A model generated the notes under the pieces. The model worked only from the letters and a program-made list of their open reading frames with translations, was not told the DNA's origin and made no database searches. Position numbers and translations under genes: made by a program. This document shows positions 36,254-44,278 of a DNA stretch of 64,000 nucleotides, piece by piece; within the stretch, counting starts at the first letter, position 1; every line of letters starts with the position of its first letter. Location: the NCBI GenBank assembly GCA_016929095.1, contig JAFGJM010000004.1, positions 109,688-173,687 on the forward strand, written 5' to 3'. Source of the DNA: Anaerolineales bacterium (GTDB lineage Bacteria; Chloroflexota; Anaerolineae; Anaerolineales; UBA4823).

Positions 36254-37087
36254 TTAGTGTGCGCCGGCAACGTGTCCTTGTCCGCCGGATATCTTTTGGA
36301 TGATGCCCATCGCTGCCCATGTCATTAGAAAAGTGGTAAAGGAAAGTGCGGCTGGCTCGTACGAACGCTGTTGCCCCAACAGGAGTAAATAGGGGCCAAA
36401 TGTTTTAATACCCAAGAACGAAGCCAACACGACCTCCCCCACAACGATGGCAAATATCAGCAGAGCGCCGCTAAGTAAAGAAGCCCGAATGTTCGGTAAG
36501 ATTACGGTAAGAATGATGGTATACCAGTTGGCACCCAGGCTTTCTGCGGCTTCAGTGAGGGTCCTCACGTCGACAGTGCGCATCCCCAGGTCTACAGACC
36601 GGTATATATAAGGTAAACCCAAGACCATATAGCCAGCCACCATCAAAACATTTGTGCCAAAAACCGTATTGGTCAGGGGCGGTAATAACACGATACCTGC
36701 AACCGGCAGTGTAATGGGCGAGCTGAATAAACGGATCAAGCCAAATACGAGGACGATGGCAGGTATCACGAACGGCAGCAAGGTGATAAATTCGACGATC
36801 CTGCGCGCCTCGGGAAGACGTAAGCGTATCCAATAAGCTGTCGGCACGATCAAGCAGATGCTCACGATGATGGTCATCGTCGCCAGAAAGAAAGAATATC
36901 CGAATGTTTGCCAGAATGCCTTATCGGCAAAGGCCATATGGTATGCTTTTAAACCGATCACATCTCGCTGCATACGCAGCGAAAAATCGAGTGTGCCATA
37001 TAAAGGCAATACAAAGTACAAAAGGCCCAGGATAAACCATATCCAACTCCAAAGTGGTAACTTGCGCAAACCGGCGAAAGTATTCAT
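36254..37087 (-). CDS. ABC transporter permease, PotC/FbpB type
   Basis: This is a 277-residue permease. The ORF track begins at 37405, but its first 106 residues are an out-of-frame reading of the upstream permease. The real start is the ATG at 37087, which overlaps the previous stop in an ATGA arrangement and begins MNTFAGLRKLPLWSWIWF. It has about six hydrophobic helices and an EAA loop (TLTEAAESLGANWYTIILTVILPNIR). It pairs with the permease at 37084-37983. Confidence 0.92.
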   Translation of the reverse strand: MNTFAGLRKLPLWSWIWFILGLLYFVLPLYGTLDFSLRMQRDVIGLKAYHMAFADKAFWQTFGYSFFLATMTIIVSICLIVPTAYWIRLRLPEARRIVEFITLLPFVIPAIVLVFGLIRLFSSPITLPVAGIVLLPPLTNTVFGTNVLMVAGYMVLGLPYIYRSVDLGMRTVDVRTLTEAAESLGANWYTIILTVILPNIRASLLSGALLIFAIVVGEVVLASFLGIKTFGPYLLLLGQQRSYEPAALSFTTFLMTWAAMGIIQKISGGQGHVAGAH

Positions 37088-37983
37088 TTCAACCACCTTT
37101 CTGTCCTTTGTTGAAGCCATGAATAACCTGCCAGCGAGATTGCCATGATGATCACCATTCCCAATGCCATAGCGTATCCCAGATTCATGTTGTGCATCAC
37201 ATCGCCCTGGATTTGCTCTCCGATCTGGATGGTGATGAGGGGTAGAGTCCCCCCTGCCAATGCCAGGGCGGTGGCATATGCTCCGAATGCATTTCCAAAT
37301 AAAAGGATGATAGCGCCTAAAATTGATGGCAGGAGAATCGGCAAGGCAATGTCCCGCCAATATTGTAATGATGATGCCCCGAGATTTTCTGCCATCTCGC
37401 GCCATTCGCGTTTCAATCCATCCAGCGCTGGCGCTACGATTAAGACCATCAAAGGGAATTGAAAATACATATAAACCAGACTCAGACCTGCAAAGCTGTA
37501 CAGGCTGAAACCAAGGTCATACAGATTCAACTTAAAAACTCGCATCAATATGGCTGTTATAAAACCAGTTCGCCCCAATGTGGCTACAAAGGCGAAGGCG
37601 AGCGGTACACCGGCAAAGTTGGAAGCCACACCAGAAAATGTGATCAAGGCTGACCGGATTACGCGGGGTAATCCCCCAACAGTTATCGAGTAAGCCAGTA
37701 AAAACCCAAGTAACCCACCTCCGAGCGCGGAGACAGCGCTGATACGTATGCTCAGCCAGTAAGCGTCCCGTATTGTGGGCACCGTGAATAGCTGGATTAT
37801 ATTTGATATGGTGAAGTGGTTCTGGTTATCTGTAAAACTGCCTATTAACAAACGAAAAGATGGCCAGAGAAGGAAGAGAAATGCGAAGATAAAGAAAGGA
37901 ACGATCCCAAGCCATCTTCCAATTTTGGAGTTTAGTACCCTGACTTTCGGGGGCGGAAGTGTATTTTCAGTCATGTTTGTCAC
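37084..37983 (-). CDS. ABC transporter permease, PotB/FbpB type
   Basis: This is a 299-residue permease with a cytoplasmic Pro/Lys-rich N-terminus, about six membrane helices and an EAA loop (EMAENLGASSLQYWRDIALPILLPSI). It is the first permease after the binding-protein gene, from which it is separated by a stem-loop, and overlaps the second permease by 4 bp. Confidence 0.92.
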   Translation of the reverse strand: MTNMTENTLPPPKVRVLNSKIGRWLGIVPFFIFAFLFLLWPSFRLLIGSFTDNQNHFTISNIIQLFTVPTIRDAYWLSIRISAVSALGGGLLGFLLAYSITVGGLPRVIRSALITFSGVASNFAGVPLAFAFVATLGRTGFITAILMRVFKLNLYDLGFSLYSFAGLSLVYMYFQFPLMVLIVAPALDGLKREWREMAENLGASSLQYWRDIALPILLPSILGAIILLFGNAFGAYATALALAGGTLPLITIQIGEQIQGDVMHNMNLGYAMALGMVIIMAISLAGYSWLQQRTERWLK

Positions 37984-38004
37984 CTAAAATTCGGTGGGAT
38001 TTAT

Positions 38005-38036
38005 GGAGAGGCTCCGCATCCTGGCGAAACCTCTCC
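38005..38036 (-). terminator. Stem-loop between binding-protein and permease genes
   Basis: GGAGAGG and CCTCTCC form a 7 bp stem 24 nt after the binding-protein stop (minus strand). There is no T-run. It is the counterpart of the hairpins after the other binding-protein genes and probably sets the higher level of the binding-protein message. Confidence 0.5.
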
Positions 38037-38059
38037 CGTGTTGAAACGATCGTATCTGT

Positions 38060-39277
38060 TTAAGGTGCTTTCTGGATCTCGACTCCTACTACTGAAACCC
38101 AGCCTTCGGTGATGACTTTTTGCGCTGCTTCGAGTTGGCCGAGGGACGGGAACACAACACCACTGACGTCGGGTAACTTAGCGAGAATATCATCTGAGAT
38201 GGCATTGCGTTGGCGCATATCCGTCTCACGGATGGGGTGGCAGTAACCTTTCATCCAGATTTCTTGACCTTCATCCGAATAGAGGAATTCCATCCACAGC
38301 TTGGCTGCATTTGGATGCGGCGCATAGGCGCTGATAGCCTGGATGTAGATACCGGCGATGCGTCCGTTCTTGGGTATTACAACTTCGGCTTTGGGATTGC
38401 CTTCGAAAGAATCCACAGCGGCAAGCAAGTTGTAGTCCCACGCGATGCGGATGGGAGTTTCGCCTTTGGCTACCAGACCGTTGGTAGCGCTTAGTGGGAT
38501 GAGGTTGCCAGCTTTGTTTAGGTTCGCAAAGAAATCCAAGCCGGGCTGGGCATCATCCAACGAGCCGCCATTGGCGAGCGCTGATGCAAACACCGCCAGG
38601 ATGTCCTGGGTTCCGGTGCGCGGGTCGCCAGAGAGTGCAACCTGTCCCTTATATTCTGGTTTGAGTAGATCAGACCAATCTTGAGGAACGCTTGGTTGGA
38701 CATCGATGTTGGTAAGGAAAGCGATCACGCCATAATAGTCGCCATACCAGTATCCATCGGGATCTTTGGTTTCAGCAGGGATGCTATCCCAGGTGGAAAC
38801 TTTATAGGGCATGAGTAGCCCTTCTTCTTTGGCTTGCGGGCCGAATGCAAAGCCGATGTCGACCACGTCTGGAGCCTGCGGACCTTTATTGTCTTTGTTG
38901 GCTTTGATGGCTTCAATTTCTTCACCCGAGCTTGCCAGGGGACTTAGTTCGTTCACCTCCAGACCGTACTTAGCCTTGAACGCTTCAATGGCTTCACCAT
39001 AATTGCACCAATCGTGCGGCAAGGCGATCGTGGTTAACGTGCCTTCCTCTTTAGCTGCCGCGATCAGTTCTTCCATGGGGCTTGGAGCTGATGTTGCCGG
39101 AGCGCTCTGCTCGACAGGTGCGCTTTCCTCGGCGGGTGCACTCTGTTCGGCAGGTGCACTTTGCTCAACGGGTGCTGTTGTTGGCGCCGGGGTGGTAGCT
39201 GGGGTGCAGGCGGAAATCAGCGTGGCGCCAACAATCAGAACCGATAGCAGTCGAATGATCAATATATTGGCTTTCAT
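38060..39277 (-). CDS. ABC transporter substrate-binding lipoprotein, FbpA/PotD-like family 1
   Basis: This is a 405-residue extracellular lipoprotein. Its signal peptide ends in a lipobox (TLISAC). A linker of imperfect SAPAEQ/SAPVEQ repeats (residues about 30-65) leads to the binding domain. The domain has EEGTLTTIALPHDWCNYGEAIEAFKAKYGLEVNE and AKLWMEFLYSDEGQEIWMKGYCHPI. The family includes ferric, spermidine and organophosphonate binders. Here it is in an operon next to sugar-like catabolic genes, so an organic substrate is more likely than iron. A long leader of about 280 nt separates it from operator site B. Confidence 0.9.
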   Translation of the reverse strand: MKANILIIRLLSVLIVGATLISACTPATTPAPTTAPVEQSAPAEQSAPAEESAPVEQSAPATSAPSPMEELIAAAKEEGTLTTIALPHDWCNYGEAIEAFKAKYGLEVNELSPLASSGEEIEAIKANKDNKGPQAPDVVDIGFAFGPQAKEEGLLMPYKVSTWDSIPAETKDPDGYWYGDYYGVIAFLTNIDVQPSVPQDWSDLLKPEYKGQVALSGDPRTGTQDILAVFASALANGGSLDDAQPGLDFFANLNKAGNLIPLSATNGLVAKGETPIRIAWDYNLLAAVDSFEGNPKAEVVIPKNGRIAGIYIQAISAYAPHPNAAKLWMEFLYSDEGQEIWMKGYCHPIRETDMRQRNAISDDILAKLPDVSGVVFPSLGQLEAAQKVITEGWVSVVGVEIQKAP

Positions 39278-39325
39278 GGTTTTTTCCTTGTCTTTGTCAT
39301 TTGGTGGATTATTCTTTAAAATGGT

Positions 39326-39385
39326 TTAATCATCTTTTTTTGTTAATTGTATTCGATCCACCTCCTTACTGAGGGTCGTCCACAT
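39326..39385 (-). CDS. Possible 19-residue leader peptide
   Basis: An ATG at 39385 with GGGAGGTG 10 nt upstream starts a 19-codon frame ending in TAA, reading MWTTLSKEVDRIQLTKKDD. It sits in the long leader about 50 nt before the binding-protein gene. The strong ribosome binding site is the only reason to call it. No homologue is known to me. It could be a regulatory uORF or chance. Confidence 0.3.
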   Translation of the reverse strand: MWTTLSKEVDRIQLTKKDD

Positions 39386-39558
39386 AATGATTTTCACCTC
39401 CCTGTTTTTATTAATTGTTCTCAACTTTTGAGTGCAATGTTTTTGCAGTCTCTTCTTCGGCAAGCAATTAGGTGACAAGGGAGTGGCTACGCCGTTCGCT
39501 GGTAGTTTTCATGGGGGGAGTATAATTTTGTGAAAATTATCATATTGACCTCAGAGGA

Positions 39559-39597
39559 GTTGCGTATTATGCAACTATGTTGTGTCAAATAGACAAC
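39559..39597 (-). promoter_or_regulatory. Tandem operator site B upstream of the transporter operon
   Basis: GTTGCGTATTATGCAAC (17 bp, perfect GTTGC/GCAAC arms) and GTTGTGTCAAATAGACAAC (19 bp) are separated by 3 bp, the same geometry as sites A and C. On the minus strand a TTGTCT hexamer and a CATAAT hexamer lie inside the two halves, spaced 19 nt, so the site probably covers the transporter promoter. Confidence 0.65.
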
Positions 39598-39630
39598 AAA
39601 AACACCCGCCATTCAACTGGCAGGTGAAAC

Positions 39631-40371
39631 CTAACTGGCAAAAGTCATGCGCTCCGAGAGTGCCTTACTGATCTCGATTACGACGCCAGCCAATCTGGGC
39701 AATTGCTCGAGTGTGATGCGTGTGGCTGGTCCGGAGATACCGATCGACCCCACCGCTTTGCCGCGGTGGTCGAAAACTGGCGCAGCGATACAGCGCACGT
39801 CAAGATCGAATTCTTCATCATCTACGGAGTAACCCAGACGGCGTACCTCGTCCAATGCAAGGCGCAAAACGTTGGGGTCCGTAATGGTGCGCGGGGTGAA
39901 TGAGTCGAGTTTTTTGGGTAAATCCAGGTCGCCGAAAGCCAATAAAGCCTTGCCGAGGGCAGTGCAATGCATGGGATTCATTGTCCCCACCTGGGCATTG
40001 ACGCGCAAGGTGGCTGGCGACTCGACTTGATCGATATATAAAACCTTGCCTTGAGCCGGGACAGCCAGGTGGGTGCATTCGCCGGTTCGTTCCATCAACT
40101 GGCGTAAATAAGGCTTGGCAGCTTCGCGCAAGGATATGCGGTTTAACAAGCTACGGCTGAGGCTGACTACCTGTGGACCGAGGTGGCAGCGGCGGGTTCG
40201 CTCGTCTTTCTCGACATAACCGTAGCGCTCGAGTGTAGACATCAGCCGTGAAGCGCTGCCTTTATCGATGTCCAGGCTCTCAGCGGTTTCGGTGATGCTG
40301 AGACCGTCGGGGGCATTTCGGAGGAGATCGAGTATTTTCAAGCCACGTGCAAGGGATTGGATTTCGCTCAT
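39631..40371 (-). CDS. IclR family transcriptional regulator
   Basis: This is a 246-residue regulator. The N-terminal winged helix contains GLSITETAESLDIDKGSASRLMSTLERYGYV. The effector-binding domain includes KVLYIDQVESPATLRVNAQVGTMNPMHCTALGKALLA and DDEEFDLDVRCIAAPVFD. It lies just upstream of the transporter operon on the same strand, and sites shaped alike occur before its own gene, the transporter operon and the IolD-like operon, defining a likely regulon. Its ATG is 9 nt after a TATAAT box, so the message may be leaderless. Confidence 0.93.
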   Translation of the reverse strand: MSEIQSLARGLKILDLLRNAPDGLSITETAESLDIDKGSASRLMSTLERYGYVEKDERTRRCHLGPQVVSLSRSLLNRISLREAAKPYLRQLMERTGECTHLAVPAQGKVLYIDQVESPATLRVNAQVGTMNPMHCTALGKALLAFGDLDLPKKLDSFTPRTITDPNVLRLALDEVRRLGYSVDDEEFDLDVRCIAAPVFDHRGKAVGSIGISGPATRITLEQLPRLAGVVIEISKALSERMTFAS

Positions 40372-40372
40372 T

Positions 40373-40409
40373 GTTGCTAATTATACAATAAAGTTGTATA
40401 TAATGCAAC
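40373..40409 (-). promoter_or_regulatory. iclR promoter with tandem operator site C
   Basis: On the minus strand TTGCAT and TATAAT are spaced exactly 17 nt, a near-consensus sigma-70-type promoter. It is embedded in two 17 bp operators (plus strand GTTGCTAATTATACAAT, 3 bp, GTTGTATATAATGCAAC). The start codon follows 9 nt after the -10 box, implying a leaderless transcript and direct autorepression. Confidence 0.7.
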
Positions 40410-40457
40410 AGTTAATTTTCGTATTATTGTGTAGAAAGCATCTAATCGTATTGAAAT

Positions 40458-40486
40458 GTTTGAACGTGTCCCGTTCAAACGTTTTT
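40458..40486. terminator. Intrinsic terminator-like hairpin
   Basis: GTTTGAACG, 5 nt loop, CGTTCAAAC, then TTTTT on the plus strand and an A/T-rich flank on the other. It lies 26 nt past the stop of the minus-strand alpha/beta hydrolase and just upstream of iclR, so it most likely ends hydrolase transcription, although the longer T-run is on the plus side. Confidence 0.6.
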
Positions 40487-40505
40487 CCTCGATATTCATT
40501 GTCGA

Positions 40506-41417
40506 TCAATCATTTTCCAACAACGTTTGATTGAAAAATCCGATGACCCGTTTCTCATATTCTTCAGGCTGATCGAAAATTGCATCAATCTGATGACCGG
40601 GCTCATCTCTTATCCACAGATATTTTTCACCCCTGGCTTCATCAAAGTAAGCCTGGCTGGTCGCCAGTTCTCCTTCTGCAGTAATAAGAAGAATTGGAGT
40701 AGGGGGCATCATGGAAACAGCTTGTTGCATGGATTCAGGATTTCTAACACCTGAAACCAATTCGGCATATTGATAGGACAACCATTCTGTCGGAATCCAG
40801 ATATACCATTTCGGCGGCAAGTCAATCATCATATCTTCGAAGGTGCGCCATCTTGTCCCTTCTGCCACCACGGCAGCAATTTCATCTGTTTGAGTAGCTG
40901 CGTAAAGGGATGCTTTCGCTCCCGCGGATAGCCCAAGCAAGCCGATCCTTGTAGGGTCGATTTCTTCTCTTTGCTGTAAATAATCTAATGCGGCGTAAAT
41001 ATCCAGGTGATCTTCCCATCCTAACGCATAAAGGTCGCCACCACTTTCACCTTGTGCCCGGGTGTCATAGAGCAATACACCGTATCCGTGTTTGGCAAGC
41101 AAGGCGGCATGATATATTGTGCCTGTTCGATTGCCGTTATAGGCGTGGACAAGGATAACCGCCGCTCGATTTGTAGAAGGAATATACCACCCCTTAAGCT
41201 GAAGATTGTCTTCTGTGATCAATATGACATCTTCGTACTCTAAATCCAAGCCCGCAGGTGAAATATCTCCTATGGGGAACCGGGTGGGGTGCATCACCAG
41301 ATGCGCCTGATAGATTGGTATACCGAAATAAAGGCTGAGCGCGGCGATCAGAAGTGTCCAACCTGCGAATGCAGCCAGATTTTTATAATATTGTTTATCA
41401 CGTTTTAAGCGTATCAT
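40506..41417 (-). CDS. Membrane-anchored alpha/beta hydrolase
   Basis: This is a 303-residue protein. An N-terminal hydrophobic helix (TLLIAALSLYFGIPIYQ) anchors it or serves as an uncleaved signal. The hydrolase domain has VILVHAYNGNRTG (oxyanion region), the nucleophile elbow GLSAG, and a late His in EPGHQIDAI, with a plausible Asp/Glu before it. It resembles the YfhR/BEM46-like serine esterase/peptidase group. The gene stands alone between the two regulators and looks unrelated to either operon. Confidence 0.85.
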   Translation of the reverse strand: MIRLKRDKQYYKNLAAFAGWTLLIAALSLYFGIPIYQAHLVMHPTRFPIGDISPAGLDLEYEDVILITEDNLQLKGWYIPSTNRAAVILVHAYNGNRTGTIYHAALLAKHGYGVLLYDTRAQGESGGDLYALGWEDHLDIYAALDYLQQREEIDPTRIGLLGLSAGAKASLYAATQTDEIAAVVAEGTRWRTFEDMMIDLPPKWYIWIPTEWLSYQYAELVSGVRNPESMQQAVSMMPPTPILLITAEGELATSQAYFDEARGEKYLWIRDEPGHQIDAIFDQPEEYEKRVIGFFNQTLLEND

Positions 41418-41959
41418 TGATTTCTATTTGGAGTCAGTCACTGATATCGAAGCGGTTGAATAGATGCCTTGGATAAATACATTATACATGTAATTGCTGA
41501 ATCCTATCTAACGTGCGAATGTTATTATATGAGAACGTTTTTATTTACTTTCTAATAAAATTACGAATCCTGCGCATGTTCGCCATTGATCAGTAAATAA
41601 TGGCTATAATCCAGTTTCATTTTGAGCTGCTGCCCGACTAACTTGCGCAGCTGAGATTTCAACCCCACACAACCGTTCTGTTGATCTGTATAAGTGAACA
41701 GTGACAAAGTTGCAGGATATTCAACAGGAATAATGACTTTCCTTAAGTATATAATTGACCTGAACAAGTAATAGGAAAATGAAAATGTGTTCCAGGAAAG
41801 AAATCAGGTAACAAATCAAACCAGTAAATGTTGACTGTTTTGATGTGCTAAGGTTCTGGAATAAATCTCTGAGTACCAATTAATAGGTCCTTAATTTATT
41901 TTGAGTCTTTTATAAATTTCACCCACAGCTTAAGTTACAAACATGTTGAATAAATTGTA

Positions 41960-41988
41960 TTGACAGTAATAATCAATAATGTTATATT
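41960..41988 (+). promoter_or_regulatory. lacI promoter (TTGACA-17-TATATT)
   Basis: A consensus -35 (TTGACA, 41960-41965) and a good -10 (TATATT, 41983-41988) are separated by 17 nt. The operator-like AAACGATTACGTAAACG follows at the expected start of transcription, consistent with autoregulation. Confidence 0.7.
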
Positions 41989-41993
41989 AATTT

Positions 41994-42013
41994 AAACGAT
42001 TACGTAAACGATT
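41994..42013 (+). promoter_or_regulatory. LacI-type operator-like site upstream of lacI
   Basis: AAACGATTACGTAAACGATT contains ACGTAAACG, the left half of the perfect palindrome at 43054-43069. It lies directly after the -10 box. Confidence 0.55.
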
Positions 42014-42029
42014 TAATAAAGGTCTTCGA

Positions 42030-43034
42030 TTGACTACTATAAAAGATGTCGCTCAATTGGCAAATGTAAGTATCGCAACGGTTTCTCATGTCCTTAATGG
42101 TACACGGTTCGTGAGTAAAGAAGTCCAATTGCGCATCATGAATGCCATGGAAACGTTAAATTATCAACCAAGCGCAGTTGCACGAGGGTTGCGGACAAAA
42201 AAAACGAACACGATGGCAATCATTATCCCGGATATTACCAATCCATTTTTTGCTGATTTTACCAGGGGGTTTCAAGACGTAGTCGATCAAAAGGGTTTTT
42301 TGGTTTTGGTGTGTAATAGTGATCGAATTCTCACTCGGGAAATTCGATTTTTAGAAATGATATGGCAACAGAGGGTGGATGGAGTGGTATTAAATCCTGC
42401 AATGGTGAAAGTGGAAGATCTGAGTCGTCTGGTAAAAGCGCGTATTTCAGTAGTATTAATTGGTTCGCAGATCGACAATCCTGATTTTAATGTGGTCATG
42501 ATCGATAATGTCAAGGGTGGTTTTGATGCAACACAACATCTGATCGATTTAGGGCACCGAAAAATCGGATTGGTATGCGGTTTGTTGAATACAACTTCAG
42601 GTGGGTTGAGATACCAGGGATATTTAAAAGCTCTGGAAGAAAATGGAATACCATTTCAAGATGACCTGACTGCAGAAGGACCGATAACCTATGAGGGTGG
42701 GTATCAGTGCACGCGGCAGTTGTTATCTAAAAACGAACTGCCCACAGCTGTGTTTGCTACCAGCGATGTAATGGCATTAGGCGCGAAAACAGCCATTGAA
42801 GATGTGGGATTGCAGATTCCTGGTGATATATCTTTAATCGGTTTTGATGATATTCCGGAAGTATCGAGAACCAGACCCAGGTTGAGCACCATTGCCCAAC
42901 CGAAATACGGAATGGGTCAAGAAGCAGCAATTATTTTACTGGAACAAATAGAAAATAAACAAACTAATACTCGGAAGCGGGTTGTAATGACGCATAAAGT
43001 AATTGCACGCGAATCTACGGCTGCGTTAAAGTAA
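42030..43034 (+). CDS. LacI family transcriptional regulator
   Basis: This is a 334-residue regulator. The helix-turn-helix and hinge TIKDVAQLANVSIATVSHVLNG are canonical. The periplasmic-binding-like effector domain shows NTMAIIIPDITNPFFADFTRG, GHRKIGLVCGLL and SLIGFDDIPEVSRTRPRLST. The start is TTG at 42030, with AAAGG 8 nt upstream and the expected MTTIKDVA N-terminus. It is the first gene before the 17-gene catabolic run and carries matching operator-like sites on both sides, so it probably represses itself and that run. The inducer is presumably a sugar or derivative. Confidence 0.95.
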   Translation: MTTIKDVAQLANVSIATVSHVLNGTRFVSKEVQLRIMNAMETLNYQPSAVARGLRTKKTNTMAIIIPDITNPFFADFTRGFQDVVDQKGFLVLVCNSDRILTREIRFLEMIWQQRVDGVVLNPAMVKVEDLSRLVKARISVVLIGSQIDNPDFNVVMIDNVKGGFDATQHLIDLGHRKIGLVCGLLNTTSGGLRYQGYLKALEENGIPFQDDLTAEGPITYEGGYQCTRQLLSKNELPTAVFATSDVMALGAKTAIEDVGLQIPGDISLIGFDDIPEVSRTRPRLSTIAQPKYGMGQEAAIILLEQIENKQTNTRKRVVMTHKVIARESTAALK

Positions 43035-43053
43035 TTAATTTTTTTTTCATTAT

Positions 43054-43069
43054 ACGTAAACGTTTACGT
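43054..43069. promoter_or_regulatory. Perfect LacI-type palindromic operator ACGTAAACGTTTACGT
   Basis: A 16 bp perfect palindrome with the central CG typical of LacI/CcpA-family operators (18 bp if the flanking T/A is counted). It lies between lacI and the first gene of the catabolic run, 57 bp before its start, and should be the main control point of the operon. Confidence 0.75.
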
Positions 43070-43125
43070 AAAGGTTTTACTGTTTTTTTTCGTTTTTTTT
43101 AAATCCAATATAAAGGATACGAGTA

Positions 43126-44124
43126 ATGAGTGAACAAACCAAATTGAGCATACCTAAAGATGATTTATTTGAACGTGCATTCGCCTCTTTGATTGGGTTG
43201 GCTATTGGAGATTCAATCGGTGATCAGGCTCGTTCTCAGGAAAATAAAGCTGTATACGGCATAACAAGAGATATGTATGAGAACACTTCCTGGAGTACAG
43301 ATGATACAGAGTTTGCACTGCTTGTTGCGCTAGAAATGATCAATTCAAAAGGGGAACTTACAACGCAACATGTTGTGGATGCCTGGATGGAGCACGTGGT
43401 GGCTCAAACAGCTTTAGGTGAAAAAGGCGGCGAAAGTGAAAAAGGTGCTGTAAACAATCTGCGGCGAGGTGTAATGCCACCTTATTCTGGTATCGATAAT
43501 TCGTTCAATGATAGCGATGGGGCTGCTATGAGAATTGCTCCTATTGGCATTGCCTGTGCAGGTGATCCGGATCGAGCGGCTAAGTTAGCTGCAATCGATG
43601 CCTCGATCAGCCATGACCGAAACGGTGTTTGGGGAGCGCAAGCAGTTGCCGCTGCAGTAGCAATGGCGATGATCGGAGCCTCAACCGAACAAATTATATC
43701 AACAGCAAGAAGCGTTATTCCCGACGATTCTTGGCTTGGGCGTTGGTTTGATATAGCGATGCACATCGTTGACGATGCGAATGGCGATTTATGGAAAGCC
43801 TGGAATCCACTTCACCATCGATTACGAGCTGAATATCGTGCATCATGTGCTGAAGCCATATCAGAGACATTTGCAATTTTTCGATTAACAAAAGGTGAAT
43901 TTGTGGATGGAGTGCTGGCAGCCTCCAACTTTGGTAGGGATAGCGATACTTTAGCTGCCATAGTCGGTGCGCTTGCAGGCGCTAAAAACGGGATAAAGGT
44001 AGTTCCTGAGGATTGGATTATGAAAGTTCGGAGACCAACTGGACGATGCCTCGCATTTACCAGCAAGTTGGATATTCAAGCATTGGCTTTAGATTTAGCG
44101 CAACTAATTTCAATAGATAAATGA
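43126..44124 (+). CDS. ADP-ribosylglycohydrolase-fold enzyme (RDSDT subtype)
   Basis: This is a 332-residue single-domain member of the DraG/ARH family. Metal ligands are in SWSTDDTEFAL near residue 55, SISHDRNGVWGAQAVAAA near 160 and FGRDSDTLAAIVGALAGA near 265. True substrates in the family range from ADP-ribosyl-arginine to nucleoside-like N- and O-glycosides. Being the first gene of a sugar-import operon, it more likely hydrolyses an imported or intracellular glycoside than modifies proteins. A GGATACGAG sequence precedes the ATG. The subtype differs from the DTDC proteins at 8481 and 47622. Confidence 0.85.
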   Translation: MSEQTKLSIPKDDLFERAFASLIGLAIGDSIGDQARSQENKAVYGITRDMYENTSWSTDDTEFALLVALEMINSKGELTTQHVVDAWMEHVVAQTALGEKGGESEKGAVNNLRRGVMPPYSGIDNSFNDSDGAAMRIAPIGIACAGDPDRAAKLAAIDASISHDRNGVWGAQAVAAAVAMAMIGASTEQIISTARSVIPDDSWLGRWFDIAMHIVDDANGDLWKAWNPLHHRLRAEYRASCAEAISETFAIFRLTKGEFVDGVLAASNFGRDSDTLAAIVGALAGAKNGIKVVPEDWIMKVRRPTGRCLAFTSKLDIQALALDLAQLISIDK

Positions 44125-44278
44125 TATTACTATGTAGTAACCATTCATGAGTAAATAAAAAAGCGTTACGAGAAAAAATGGACTATACGAATAACTCAGA
44201 AAGGAGTAATAGGAGAAGATAAAATTAAATTCAATTATAAATCGCCAATAAAAATTCATTCAATAACGGGAGTTAAAG

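Larger units (their letters stand above)
39278..39630. other. Leader region of the Fbp/Pot-type operon
   Basis: This 353 bp stretch holds operator site B, a long untranslated leader for the binding-protein gene and a 19-codon ORF with a strong ribosome binding site (separate entries). I see no recognised riboswitch fold. Confidence 0.5.
41418..42029. other. Intergenic region upstream of lacI
   Basis: About 610 bp without a convincing gene. A 68-codon minus-strand frame (41561-41767, ending in LLINGEHAQDS) has no ribosome binding site and no family I recognise; it could be a fragment of a lost gene. The last 70 bp carry the lacI promoter and an operator-like site. Confidence 0.5.

Noticed and set aside
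36254-37405. 383-residue permease with a long N-terminal extension
   Set aside because: The first 106 residues are an out-of-frame reading of the upstream permease; the ATG at 37087 with ATGA coupling is the natural start.
39278-39630. TPP or other riboswitch before the transporter operon
   Set aside because: I could not recognise a thi-box or any other conserved aptamer core.
41561-41767. 68-codon minus-strand ORF as a real gene
   Set aside because: No start signal or recognisable family; kept only as a note in the intergenic entry.
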